Positions 9,375 to 17,891 of a stretch of 64,000 nt of DNA are shown here, piece by piece. This DNA is from Methylorubrum thiocyanatum (GTDB taxonomy: Bacteria > Pseudomonadota > Alphaproteobacteria > Rhizobiales > Beijerinckiaceae). The position numbers and the translations under genes are program-made. Where the stretch lies: contig JACJIB010000002.1 in assembly GCA_014138645.1 (NCBI GenBank), positions 682,001-746,000 on the forward strand. Reading direction: 5' to 3'. The first letter of the stretch is position 1. Every line of letters starts with the position of its first letter. Under the pieces are notes generated by a model. The model was not told the DNA's origin and ran no database searches. It saw only the letters and a program-made list of their open reading frames with translations.

Positions 9375-10643
9375 ATGACGTCCGAGCCCCGTCACGTTCC
9401 GGTTGCCGTCGTGGGCGGCGGCCAAGCCGGCCTCTCGGTCAGTTACCACCTCAAGCAGCGCGGCATCGATCATCTCGTCTTCGAGAAGCGGTCCGCCGCG
9501 CATAGCTGGGAGACACAGCGCTGGGACACGTTCTGCCTCGTCACCCCCAATTGGCAGTGCGACCTGCCGGGCCATCCGTATGACGGGCCGGAGCCCGACG
9601 GCTTCATGCAGAAGGATGAGATCGTCGCCTATCTCAAGGCGTTCGTGACCAAGGTGAATCCGCCGATCCGCGAGGGCGTCGCGGTGACGCGGGTCGCACG
9701 ACGCGACGACGGCCTGTTCTCAGTCGAGACCTCGGAGGGCGACTACACCGCCGACGAGATCGTCGTCGCCTCCGGCGGCTATCACACCCCGATCATCCCG
9801 CGCATGGCCGAGAGGCTGCCGGGGTCGATCACGCAGATCCATTCGAACCAGTACCGTAACCCGGCCCAATTGCCCGCGGGCGAGGTGCTGGTGGTCGGCT
9901 CCGGCCAGTCCGGCGCGCAGATCGCCGAGGACCTGCACTTGGCCGGCCGCCCGGTGCACCTCGCGGTGGGCGATGCGCCCCGCTGCGCCCGGTTCTACCG
10001 CGGCCGCGACGTCGTCACGTGGCTGGCCGACATGGGCTATTACGAGATGACGGTCGATGACCATCCGCTGCGCGACGGTGTCCGCGACAACACCAATCAT
10101 TACGTGACGGGCCGCGACGGCGGACGCGACATCGACCTGCGCCGTTTCGCGAGCGAGGGCATGAGGCTCTACGGCGTTCTGGAGGATTACCGGGACGGCT
10201 CGCTGCACTTCCGCGACGGCCTGAAGCGCTCGCTCGATCAAGCCGATCGGACCTACAACGGCATCAACGCGGCCATCGACAAATACATTGCCGAGAACGG
10301 CATCGATGCCCCGGCGCAGGCGCATTATACGCCCGTCTGGGAGCCCGGCGAGCCGGTCACCCGCCTCGCCCTCGCGGAGACCGGCATCACCAGCGTCGTC
10401 TGGTGCATCGGTTTCACGCCCGATTTCCGCTGGCTCGACGCCTCCGTCTTCAACGGCGCGGGGAGCCCGAAGCACAGGCGGGGCGTCACGAGCGAGGAAG
10501 GCGTCTACTTCATCGGTTTGCCCTGGCTGAACACCTGGGGATCCGGCCGGTTCGGAGCGGTCGGACGCGATGCCGAATACGTCGTGCAGGTGATTCAGAA
10601 ACGCCTCAGCGCCGAGCGGTTCGTGCTGAAGCGCGCGGTCTGA
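9375..10643 (+). CDS. nitH: MSMEG_0569-family flavin-dependent oxidoreductase
   Basis: A 422-residue flavoprotein monooxygenase-like protein and the last gene of the nit cluster. It has the N-terminal FAD-binding GGGQAGLSVSYHL motif and a second dinucleotide-binding motif VVGSGQSGAQIAEDL around residue 175, as in FMO/CzcO-like NAD(P)H-dependent enzymes. The LVTPNWQCDLPG and GLPWLNTWGSGRF segments are typical of the family. I chose ATG 9375 because GGAG at 9362 is correctly spaced for it; the upstream GTG 9366 would abut the ribosome site. It probably oxidises an intermediate of the cluster pathway; the substrate is unknown. Confidence 0.92.
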   Translation: MTSEPRHVPVAVVGGGQAGLSVSYHLKQRGIDHLVFEKRSAAHSWETQRWDTFCLVTPNWQCDLPGHPYDGPEPDGFMQKDEIVAYLKAFVTKVNPPIREGVAVTRVARRDDGLFSVETSEGDYTADEIVVASGGYHTPIIPRMAERLPGSITQIHSNQYRNPAQLPAGEVLVVGSGQSGAQIAEDLHLAGRPVHLAVGDAPRCARFYRGRDVVTWLADMGYYEMTVDDHPLRDGVRDNTNHYVTGRDGGRDIDLRRFASEGMRLYGVLEDYRDGSLHFRDGLKRSLDQADRTYNGINAAIDKYIAENGIDAPAQAHYTPVWEPGEPVTRLALAETGITSVVWCIGFTPDFRWLDASVFNGAGSPKHRRGVTSEEGVYFIGLPWLNTWGSGRFGAVGRDAEYVVQVIQKRLSAERFVLKRAV

Positions 10644-10993
10644 CCCGGCCGACGCTCGGCCACGGATGCCGAAGGTCCTGTCCGGCCGTTCGGCTCCGTC
10701 GAGGCTCGGGACGAAGCCGCTCGGAGCCTGCGCATCCGTTGCATCGGAAAGACCGCAGGCGTGGTGCAAGCCGTTTGAATCGCTCCGGCCAATGAGACAC
10801 CCGCCTTGTCATGGAAAGGGCGGGTGGAACTGACCGTGGCGAGGGATGAAATTCATTACCCGAAATGGGGACTCTCATCCCTCTCGCAGCCGGCGCTGTG
10901 CTTCAGGCGGGACACGGTCTGCACAGGTGCCGCTTCGTTCCCATCGGTCCGCCCTCGTCCTGGCACGAAAGCCACACCTCGGGGCCGACCACC
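10644..10993. other. Intergenic spacer between nit cluster and TAXI operon
   Basis: A 350-bp stretch between two convergent genes. Apart from the hairpin at 10798-10826 and a short segment at about 10836-10870 that resembles the 3' end of the tRNA-Met gene, no supportable gene is seen; the open frames here are short and unlike known proteins. Confidence 0.6.
10798..10826 (+). terminator. 8-bp perfect hairpin after nit cluster
   Basis: CACCCGCC at 10798-10805 pairs perfectly with GGCGGGTG at 10819-10826 around a 13-nt loop. No U-run follows, so it may be a processing hairpin or a weak terminator for the nit operon. Its loop shares TCATGGA with the hairpin beside tRNA-Met at 14716-14746. Confidence 0.45.
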
Positions 10994-12130
10994 TCAATGG
11001 GGGAGAGTCGATCGCAGTGATGGCCGCTCTTGCCGCCACTTCAGATAGGCCTGGTAGATCTCATCCTTCCCGGCCGGTCGCTGGGGTTGTGACTGGAAGA
11101 ACCGGTCCAGATCCGGCTGGGCCTCGGCCTCCTGCTCCTTGTGGCGGTCGAGCCATTCCTGCGCCGGCCGGAAGCGCCGCCAGCCCTTCACCGAGGCCGC
11201 GAGATTGACCTCCCGCCATTTCGGGTGCCGCGGCGGAGCCAGGAACTTGTCGAACTTGCCGAAGAAGGCGTCGACGAACCGGACCAGCTTCTCATAGCGC
11301 GGAGACCCCTTCGGACTGTTGTAGACCCCGAGGACCGTGCCGACCGCGACCGTCTCCACCGCCTCGTCGCCGACAAACTTCGGATAATCGTTCCGTGTCA
11401 GGGTCGCCGGGACATAGGCTTCGTTCATCGTGTCCGGGTACGGCGCCGCCACGAAGTGGAAGCGCTCACCCGGATCGAAGCTCGCGATGAAAGCCACCGG
11501 CTTGGCCGCCACCGAGACGACAGCCTCGATCTCGCCGTTGCGCAGCATCTCGAGGGCGGTGGGCTGATCGACGTTGATCCCCTCCACAGCGACGCCGAGT
11601 TCGCGGAACATGGCCCGGCCGCTGTAATCGGTGCCGCTGCCCTTGACGTCGAAGCTGATCCGCTTGCCCGCGAGATCGCTGATGGTCCGGACCGATTTCG
11701 GCGCGATGATATGCATCTCATCGTTGAACAGCTTGGCGATGTAATGGATCTGCTGTTCGATGTTCTTCAGGCGCTTGTCTTGCCGCAACTGATCCAGGGT
11801 ATCGGTGCGAACGAAACCCAGATCGACACCCTTCAGGAAACGGATGTCGTAGGCGTTCTCGCCCGCTCCCTTGCCGAGAATCGGCAGGATCCGAAGGCGA
11901 TCGCCGTCATCCAGTACGAAGGCGAACTCGGCACCGACGCGGAAGTAGGTTCCGCCGGGCGTACCGGTCACCACCGTGACGGTGTTGGCGTTCATGCGCT
12001 CGCCGAGCGCGGCTTCCGTGGCGGGGCCGGTTTCAACTGGTGCGGAGTCTGGCGCGCCCGCAACTGGGTCGCTCGCGCATGCCATCAAGGCGATCCCGAG
12101 AAAGGCAGCGTATTGGGCAAGCCTCGACAT
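10994..12130 (-). CDS. TAXI-family TRAP transporter substrate-binding protein
   Basis: A 378-residue exported binding protein. ATG 12130 is preceded by GGGGGAC; an upstream TTG would add 12 residues. The N-terminus MSRLAQYAAFLGIALMACASD is a signal peptide with a possible lipobox ending at LMAC. The mature part shows the TAXI signature VTGTPGGTYFRVGAEFA, the GAGENAYDIRFLKGVDLGFVRTD block and the SGTDYSGRAMFRELG segment. TAXI proteins deliver carboxylates or amino acids such as glutamate to a 12+4 TM permease, but no such permease gene is nearby. A charged C-terminal extension of about 60 residues follows the normal domain. Ten bases or so separate it from the preceding secreted-protein gene, so the two are co-transcribed. 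Confidence 0.88.
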   Translation of the reverse strand: MSRLAQYAAFLGIALMACASDPVAGAPDSAPVETGPATEAALGERMNANTVTVVTGTPGGTYFRVGAEFAFVLDDGDRLRILPILGKGAGENAYDIRFLKGVDLGFVRTDTLDQLRQDKRLKNIEQQIHYIAKLFNDEMHIIAPKSVRTISDLAGKRISFDVKGSGTDYSGRAMFRELGVAVEGINVDQPTALEMLRNGEIEAVVSVAAKPVAFIASFDPGERFHFVAAPYPDTMNEAYVPATLTRNDYPKFVGDEAVETVAVGTVLGVYNSPKGSPRYEKLVRFVDAFFGKFDKFLAPPRHPKWREVNLAASVKGWRRFRPAQEWLDRHKEQEAEAQPDLDRFFQSQPQRPAGKDEIYQAYLKWRQERPSLRSTLPH

Positions 12131-12175
12131 GTGCGTGTCCCCCGGTGGTCGTCGGACCTTCTTCAAGGCGTCCCG

Positions 12176-13240
12176 TCAGCGGCCCGACGTGGCGAGCAGC
12201 CGCTCATCCGTCCGGTTCTGACCCGCGGCCTTCGCGTACAGGCTTCTGGCGAGATCCGGATCGGCCCGCAGGCCCCGCACATTCCAGCGCCGCAGCATGT
12301 CCGGATCCCAGGTCTGTGCGAGGAGGAAGGTCGCGTTCGATGCGTTGCGCGCCTGTGCACGCTCCAGCAGAAGTCGAGCCCCGCTGATATCGCCGAGCCG
12401 TATCAGGCCCCTGGCGCGCTCCACCAGAGGGTCCACCCGAGGCGTCGGCCGTGCTGTATCCGCGGAACGTGGGAGCCGCGCGGACGCGTTTTCAGCGGCC
12501 AGCTTTTCCTCTGTGAGCACGGGCGATGCCGGGCGATCGATCTCCGCCGTGTTCGTGAGAGCTGTGCCAGGGGCCGACGGCACCACGACAGCCTCGACCG
12601 TGGCGGATGTATCGGGCGTCGCAGCGTCGGCGACGATCTGACGGGGCGACGCTGTTCCGGGGATGGCAACTGCAGGGTTTTCGGGGCTGGGCGGCTTCTC
12701 GCCCGCGGCAATGGTCCGCTCAGGAGCCTCGGAGCGGAAACTCACATTGACAAGGCTCGTCGCGACATTGGTCTTCCCAGCGGACGCCGCAGTCCAGATC
12801 GCCGCAATGGCGAGGGAGAAGCGGTTCTCGCGCTCGTCGCTCTGCGAGATCTTGATGTTCGGGAGATCCCACGCCTTGATGTCGACGTCCCCGGTGTCGT
12901 CCAATGGCGAGAACGTGTTGTTCGAGTCGCTGATCGTCACACCTCGAGGCAGGCCGAGAAGGAGGATGGACTCGACAGAAATTGCGCCTGTACGGACAAG
13001 CTTTATTTCCAGGGGAAGCGGGGTGCCGAGCTTCCCCGAGACATCGTGCGTCGAAAAGAAGAGATCAGATGTCTCGCCTTGACCGGGATCCGCATCGCTT
13101 CTGCTGCCGGGCGTAGCAGTGTCGGCCAGAGGCTGACCGTCCGCGACTTGTGCAGTTGCCGGCAGTGAAAGACAGCTCAACGCAACAAGTGCTGCTAGCG
13201 CCAGCGTGTTGCCAAGCCTATTCGTGCGATGCGCTTCCAT
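12176..13240 (-). CDS. Secreted hypothetical protein with C-terminal TPR/Sel1-like segment
   Basis: A 354-residue protein that I do not recognise as a named family. ATG 13240 is chosen because AAGGA lies about 10 bp upstream; the frame also allows TTG 13249. A signal peptide (TLALAALVALSCLSLPATAQ) precedes a domain of about 100 residues resembling a beta-sandwich, then a Pro/Thr/Ala-rich linker (about 160-250), then a helical tail VERARGLIRLGDISGARLLLERAQARN that is like one TPR/Sel1 unit. It lies 45 bp upstream of the TAXI gene on the same strand, so it may be a periplasmic partner of that binding protein. This is inference from co-location only. Confidence 0.75.
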   Translation of the reverse strand: MEAHRTNRLGNTLALAALVALSCLSLPATAQVADGQPLADTATPGSRSDADPGQGETSDLFFSTHDVSGKLGTPLPLEIKLVRTGAISVESILLLGLPRGVTISDSNNTFSPLDDTGDVDIKAWDLPNIKISQSDERENRFSLAIAAIWTAASAGKTNVATSLVNVSFRSEAPERTIAAGEKPPSPENPAVAIPGTASPRQIVADAATPDTSATVEAVVVPSAPGTALTNTAEIDRPASPVLTEEKLAAENASARLPRSADTARPTPRVDPLVERARGLIRLGDISGARLLLERAQARNASNATFLLAQTWDPDMLRRWNVRGLRADPDLARSLYAKAAGQNRTDERLLATSGR

Positions 13241-13709
13241 CGGATGCAATCCTTGTCAGGCGCGTTTCCGCTAGAGAGCAGCTTCGTATGCAGTACTCCG
13301 GCGTTTCTGTCAATTAATCTCGCTTAATCTGTGCCCAAAACGTGTCGGCAATTTTGACGAATTCATGCACATCCCGAGCGATGTCGATGCGGGATGTCAT
13401 GATGCGGCCGGAATGCGTTCCGGTTCACCGCTGCTGCCGGTCACTTCTCTGCCCGTTCGCACCGTTCGACCCAACGGGTGCAATCGAGCCGGCCTTCGCA
13501 TCGGAGGTACCCCGCCCGGCTCAGCCGCGGCGGGGCTTCTCGCGCATGCGAGGTATTGCTTGAAGTGGTGCCGGCGCCATGCATCGAGCGCCCAGGGCTG
13601 CCTGCGCCGTAATCGAGAGCGATCACCGAGACCGCATCGACCGATCACAGACGGACCGCATCAGCCCCCGCCCTGATGTCGGACGAGGCAACGCCGACGA
13701 CGGACACGG
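13241..13709. other. Intergenic region upstream of TAXI operon
   Basis: About 470 bp between the secreted-protein gene and the VOC gene, both on the minus strand. The 13300-13370 part is AT-rich and would hold the promoter of the TAXI operon. Open frames here have no recognisable features and I do not call a gene. Confidence 0.5.
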
Positions 13710-14084
13710 TCACTGCGCAGGCGGCGTCCGTGCGGTCAGCTTGTTCCCGGTCGGGTCGCGGAGATAAGCGACGAATGAGCCGTTCGGACGCTCAACGGGC
13801 GGGCTCTCGATCGCGGTGCCCCCATGCGCAAGTCCGGCTCGATGCCAAGCGAGAACATGCTCGCGGCTCGCTGCTGCGATACCGATCGTCCCGCCGTTGG
13901 CCGCGGTCGCCGGCTTGCCGTCGATGGGCTTCGTGATCATCAGCCGGCCGCCTTCGTGGGAGTAGATCAGCCGGCCTCGGGCATCCATCTCACCGGGCTG
14001 GCCTCCCAGAGCGGCAAATGTGGCATCGTAGAAGCTCCGAGCCTGCTCCAAGTCGTTGCTGCCGATCATGATGTGCGTGAACAT
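13710..14084 (-). CDS. VOC-family (glyoxalase/bleomycin resistance-like) protein
   Basis: A 124-residue protein of the vicinal oxygen chelate superfamily. It starts MFTHIMIGSNDLEQARSFYDATFAALGG, which contains the metal-ligand His and the beta-alpha-beta-beta-beta repeat start, and ends with the typical YLRDPTGNKL with a C-terminal metal-ligand region. ATG 14084 has AGGAGA upstream. A longer frame to 14177 lacks a ribosome site and similarity. Members are often lyase- or isomerase-like enzymes acting on small electrophiles; the substrate is unknown. It is monocistronic. Confidence 0.85.
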   Translation of the reverse strand: MFTHIMIGSNDLEQARSFYDATFAALGGQPGEMDARGRLIYSHEGGRLMITKPIDGKPATAANGGTIGIAAASREHVLAWHRAGLAHGGTAIESPPVERPNGSFVAYLRDPTGNKLTARTPPAQ

Positions 14085-14715
14085 CGTCGCTCTCCTAAGA
14101 ACAGGCCACACAAACAAATCGTGGCGTAGCGTCGGACCGGGCTGGTGCTGTTTGCATACGCGTATCTCAGGGTCCACCAGACGACTGCGTCCGCTACGAA
14201 CGTCGCGGCGGGAAACGTCTAGCCTCGGAACGGTGCCGACGGGCGGCTGAAGGGATTTGAGCGACGTGTGGCCTCCGGGAGCGCGACCGCTTCCTGCGCA
14301 AGCCCGCTGTGCCGGCTGGCGACGATGCCGCGACCTGAGCCCTGATCGCTTTGGCAGCCGCGTAGGGGTCTACGGCTATCGCCGTGTCGCTGCGTGTTCG
14401 TAAGCTCGCGGGTGGGCGAGGACCGGTGCCAGCGCGTCTTGCGGCGTGAGGCGTCCAAGGTCCGACAGACGCATCGGCAGCGGCGATGCTCGGCGTCCTT
14501 ACGCCGGTCTCGGCGTGGTGCTTCGTGTGGTGGGCGGATAGGGTTCGGACGAGCGGTGCCATCGCAACGAGGCCGGAAACGGCCGGCACCGCGAGCCACC
14601 ACTGTGCTCCGTCCCTGTCGCACGGAGCAGCCAATGCCGGGTCATTACCCGCGGTGACACCACCGGACGCGCCGCAGCGTACCGCAGAGCACGCCGATAG
14701 GGATTTCGGGCATAG
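14085..14715. other. Gene-free spacer left of tRNA-Met
   Basis: About 630 bp with no gene I can support. Open frames run through it but have arginine/serine-rich, non-protein-like composition and no recognisable family. It may be decayed sequence next to the tRNA gene. Confidence 0.5.
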
Positions 14716-14746
14716 AAAAACCCGCCAAGTCATGGACCGAGCGGGT
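14716..14746 (-). terminator. Intrinsic terminator of tRNA-Met
   Basis: On the minus strand ACCCGC pairs with GCGGGT (14741-14746 with 14720-14725) around a 15-nt loop and is followed by a run of U (AAAAA at 14716-14720 on the plus strand). It stands 9 bp after the CCA end of the tRNA gene. Confidence 0.75.
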
Positions 14747-14754
14747 GAAATAAG

Positions 14755-14831
14755 TGGTAGCGAGGGAGGGATTTGAACCCCCGACACAAGGATTATGATT
14801 CCTCTGCTCTAACCAGCTGAGCTACCCCGCC
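14755..14831 (-). tRNA. tRNA-Met (CAT), elongator type
   Basis: A 77-nt gene read on the minus strand, beginning GGCGGGG and ending with an encoded CCA. The acceptor stem forms seven pairs, two of them G-U. The anticodon stem GAGGA/TCCTT encloses the loop ATCATAA with anticodon CAT, and the T arm has GGTTCAAATCC. The 5' G-U pair at position 1-72 and the base composition fit elongator Met rather than initiator tRNA, which would have an unpaired 1-72. It lies downstream of trpB on the same strand. Confidence 0.93.
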
Positions 14832-14888
14832 ACGCTCGCCGACGACGCCGTGGCGTCGTCCGCTGGGCGGCGATATAGGGAGAAGGGC

Positions 14889-14922
14889 GCGGGGGTGTCA
14901 ACGGTCTGTTGCGATCCCCCGC
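14889..14922 (-). terminator. Hairpin terminator after trpB
   Basis: GCGGGGG at 14889-14895 pairs with CCCCCGC at 14916-14922, and the loop itself contains a CAAC/GTTG inner stem. It follows the trpB stop by 15 bp. There is no long U-run. Confidence 0.55.
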
Positions 14923-14936
14923 ACAGGTTCTCCGGC

Positions 14937-16178
14937 TCAGAGCGTCTGACCGAAGATCTGGGCCACCTGCGGGATGTCCTTGTCGCCGCGGCCGGACAGA
15001 TTCATCACCATCAGGTGCTCCGCCGGCTTGGTGGGTGCGAGCTCCAGCACCTTCGACAGCGCGTGGGCGGGCTCCAGGGCCGGAATGATGCCCTCCAGCA
15101 TCGAGCAGAGCTTGAACGCCCCCAGCGTCTCCGAATCGGTCGCCGACAGGTAGGTGACGCGGCCCATCTCGTGCAGCCACGCATGCTCGGGGCCGATGCC
15201 GGGATAATCGAGGCCCGCCGAGATCGAGTGGGCATCCGCGATCTGGCCGTCCTCGTTCATCAGGAGGTAGGTGCGGTTGCCGTGCAGCACGCCCGGGCGG
15301 CCGCCGGTGAGCGAGGCGGCATGCAGGCCGCTCTGCACGCCGTGGCCGGCCGCCTCGACGCCGTAGATCTCGACCTCGCGGTCATCGAGGAAGGGGTGGA
15401 ACAGCCCCATGGCATTGGAGCCGCCGCCGATGCAGGCCACGAGCGAATCCGGCAGCCGGCCCTCCAGCGCCAGCATCTGCTGCTTCGTCTCGATGCCGAT
15501 CACCGACTGGAAGTCGCGCACCATCGCCGGGTAGGGATGCGGGCCGGCCACCGTACCGATGCAGTAGAAGGTGTCGGCGACGTTCGTGACCCAGTCGCGC
15601 AAAGCCTCGTTCATCGCATCCTTGAGGGTGCGGGTGCCCGATTGCACCGGCACCACCTCGGCGCCCAGCATCTTCATGCGGAACACGTTCGGCGCCTGCC
15701 GCTCGACATCGACGGCGCCCATATAGACCACGCATTTCAGGCCGAACCGGGCGCAGAGCGTCGCCGTGGCGACGCCATGCTGGCCGGCGCCGGTCTCGGC
15801 GATGATCCGCGGCTTGCCCATGCGGCGGGCGAGCAGGATCTGGCCGAGCACGTTGTTCACCTTGTGCGAGCCGGTGTGGTTCAGCTCCTCGCGCTTGAAA
15901 TAGATCTTCGCTCCTTGCCCGGCCGGAGCGCCGGCGCGCAGATGCTCGGTGAGGCGCTCGGCGTAATAGAGCGGGCTCGGCCGGCCGATATAGTGGGTGC
16001 CGTAGGACTCCATATCCGCCTTGAACGACGGGTCGGCCTTGGCCTCGGCATACGCCTTCTCGAGGTCGAGGATCAGCGGCATCAGCGTCTCGGCCACGAA
16101 GCGGCCGCCGAAGATGCCGAAGCGGCCGCGCTCGTCCGGCCCGGTGCGGAAGGAATTGGGAGCGGGGTTCAGCGTCAC
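14937..16178 (-). CDS. trpB: Tryptophan synthase beta chain
   Basis: A 413-residue PLP enzyme that condenses indole with serine in the last step of tryptophan synthesis. The PLP lysine lies in HTGSHKVNN (about residue 100), the GGGSNAMG phosphate-binding loop is near residue 245, and [12 protein letters not shown] is the conserved COMM-domain block. The length is usual for the family. Translation starts at GTG 16178 with AAGGA upstream. trpF lies 131 bp upstream on the same strand, but trpA, which usually follows trpB, is absent; tRNA-Met takes its place. Confidence 0.98.
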   Translation of the reverse strand: MTLNPAPNSFRTGPDERGRFGIFGGRFVAETLMPLILDLEKAYAEAKADPSFKADMESYGTHYIGRPSPLYYAERLTEHLRAGAPAGQGAKIYFKREELNHTGSHKVNNVLGQILLARRMGKPRIIAETGAGQHGVATATLCARFGLKCVVYMGAVDVERQAPNVFRMKMLGAEVVPVQSGTRTLKDAMNEALRDWVTNVADTFYCIGTVAGPHPYPAMVRDFQSVIGIETKQQMLALEGRLPDSLVACIGGGSNAMGLFHPFLDDREVEIYGVEAAGHGVQSGLHAASLTGGRPGVLHGNRTYLLMNEDGQIADAHSISAGLDYPGIGPEHAWLHEMGRVTYLSATDSETLGAFKLCSMLEGIIPALEPAHALSKVLELAPTKPAEHLMVMNLSGRGDKDIPQVAQIFGQTL

Positions 16179-16309
16179 GGGGACGGTCCTTCGCGAAAAC
16201 AGTTGTTGTTTGGCGTGCTAGACCCATGGAACGACGGCCGCAATGCGGCACAGCCGGACAAACCGACTGGATCGGCCGCTCGACGGGATCAGACGAGGAT
16301 CGCGGGCGT

Positions 16310-16957
16310 TCAGGCTTGGCGGCGGGCGGCCGTCACGAAGGCCACGATCTTGGCCGGATCTTTCTCGCCCGGCCGCACCTCGACGCCCGAAGAGACGTCG
16401 ACGGCGGAAAGACCCGTGCGGGCCAGCGCCGCCGCGACGTTGCCGGCGTCGAGGCCGCCCGACAGCATCGTGGCGCGGGGCAGCACCGCATTCGTCAGGA
16501 TGCCCCAGTCGAAGCTGCGTCCATTGCCGCCGGGGAGATCGGCCCCGGGGGGCGGCTTCGCGTCGAGCAGAAGCCGGTCGGCGACGGCGGCATAGGCCGG
16601 GAGCGCACGCAGATCCTCGGCCGAGGCGATGCCGACCGCCTTCATGACCGGCCGGCCGGTGCGGGCGCGGACCTCCGCCACACGCTCCGGCGTCTCCCTG
16701 CCGTGCAACTGGATCAGATCGGGATCGAGCGCCGCGACGGCATCGCGAAGCAGAGTATCGTCCGGATCGACCAGCAGTACGACGCGCTCTGCCCTCCCCC
16801 GCGCCCGTCCGGCGAGGCGGCCGCCCCGGTCCAAAGCGACGTGTCGCGGACTCCGGGGGAAGTGGACGAAGCCGACGAGATCCGCCCCCGCATCGAGGGC
16901 GGCGTCCAGCGTCGCCTCGGTGCTGAGGCCGCAGATCTTGACGCGGACATCCGCCAT
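16310..16957 (-). CDS. trpF: Phosphoribosylanthranilate isomerase
   Basis: A 215-residue TIM-barrel enzyme converting N-(5-phosphoribosyl)anthranilate to the carboxyphenylamino-deoxyribulose phosphate. The catalytic Cys is in VKICGLST at residue 7-10, the catalytic Asp in LLLDAKPPPG near residue 130, and the phosphate-binding ends are LSGGLDAGNV and DVSSGVE. ATG 16957 begins MADVRVKICG as expected. It sits 17 bp downstream of lapA, so it is co-transcribed with it. Confidence 0.97.
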   Translation of the reverse strand: MADVRVKICGLSTEATLDAALDAGADLVGFVHFPRSPRHVALDRGGRLAGRARGRAERVVLLVDPDDTLLRDAVAALDPDLIQLHGRETPERVAEVRARTGRPVMKAVGIASAEDLRALPAYAAVADRLLLDAKPPPGADLPGGNGRSFDWGILTNAVLPRATMLSGGLDAGNVAAALARTGLSAVDVSSGVEVRPGEKDPAKIVAFVTAARRQA

Positions 16958-16974
16958 CGGCCCGAGCGCTCCTG

Positions 16975-17343
16975 TCAGCGCGCCGCCGCCGGAGCCGGAA
17001 GCGCCGTATGAGTCGCGGCGCTGCCGTAACCCGGCTCGACGCCCGGGGTCCCGAAGGTCTTCAGCTCTGCCGCTTCCTTGGCAAGGCGGTCGGCCTCGCG
17101 GCGGTGGTAGCGCGCCCGCTGGCGGGTTCCGCTCTGTCCGAGCCAGCTCCCGATGCCGCCGACCAAGATCCCGAGGGCGACTGCGCCGAAGATCACGGCG
17201 TAGAGTGGCAGGACGACGGCGAAGACCGGCTCGGGCGAGAACGGATCGAAGGAGAGGGTCACGGCCTCGCGGTTGGCCACCGCGAGGAGGACGACCACAA
17301 TTGCGACCGGCAGCAGAACCAGCGCCTTCAAAAAACGGATCAT
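16975..17343 (-). CDS. lapA: LapA-family (DUF1049) inner-membrane protein
   Basis: A 122-residue protein with two transmembrane segments (about 6-23 and 45-67) and a cytoplasmic C-terminal helix. LapA-type proteins take part in lipopolysaccharide assembly control in enterics; the alphaproteobacterial members almost always sit between ihfB and trpF, as here. That conserved position supports the call more than the weak primary sequence. The C-terminal 35 residues are low-complexity. Confidence 0.82.
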   Translation of the reverse strand: MIRFLKALVLLPVAIVVVLLAVANREAVTLSFDPFSPEPVFAVVLPLYAVIFGAVALGILVGGIGSWLGQSGTRQRARYHRREADRLAKEAAELKTFGTPGVEPGYGSAATHTALPAPAAAR

Positions 17344-17536
17344 GCAAAGGGTCTCCGACGGACGGCAACGGCCTGGAACCGGCCCGGCCGTTTGCCGCTA
17401 GGGGCTTTCGAGCGACGGGCTTCTCGAGGCTCAGATCGCAGAACTAGAGCGCTCCCCGTCGAAGTGGATGGCGGCCGGGCTAAGAGGAGCACCGAAACGC
17501 AAGCCGGTGACTTCCCCGTGTCGGGGCGGCTGCCGA

Positions 17537-17845
17537 TCAAGCGCTCGGCTGCTCGTCGCCGATGCCGGCGCGGTTGAGACGCAGGCGCATCTCCTTGCCG
17601 GTCTTGAAGACGGGGATCGCCTTCTCGGACACGGACACCGACTCGCCGGTGCGGGGGTTGCGCCCGCGCCGGGCCTCGCGGCGCTTGACCGAGAAGGCGC
17701 CGAAGCCGCGCAGCTCGACGCGGTCGCCCTGGGCCAGGGCATCGGCGATCGTGTCGAGGATCGCGTTGACGAGGGTCTCGACGTCGCGCTGGTAGAGATG
17801 GGGGTTCTGCTCGGCAATTTTGAGCACGAGTTCCGACTTGATCAT
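17537..17845 (-). CDS. ihfB: Integration host factor beta subunit
   Basis: A 102-residue DNA-bending protein of the HU/IHF family. [23 protein letters not shown] is the IHF-beta N-terminus, and GRNPRTGE is the beta-arm tip with the intercalating proline. ATG 17845 has GGAAGAGAG upstream; a longer frame back to 17983 overlaps sppA and has no similarity. It works as a heterodimer with IhfA in recombination, replication and promoter architecture. It lies 46 bp downstream of sppA. Confidence 0.96.
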   Translation of the reverse strand: MIKSELVLKIAEQNPHLYQRDVETLVNAILDTIADALAQGDRVELRGFGAFSVKRREARRGRNPRTGESVSVSEKAIPVFKTGKEMRLRLNRAGIGDEQPSA

Positions 17846-17891
17846 GCGGCTCTCTTCCGGATGCAGGGCAGGCGCGGGCGGAGGGGGTGCC

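Noticed and set aside
14178..14787. Open frames across 14.2-14.8 kb, one with an MSGVQIPPSLPLIS N-terminus over tRNA-Met
   Set aside because: This is the known false translation of a tRNA region, and the rest is arginine/serine-rich without homology.
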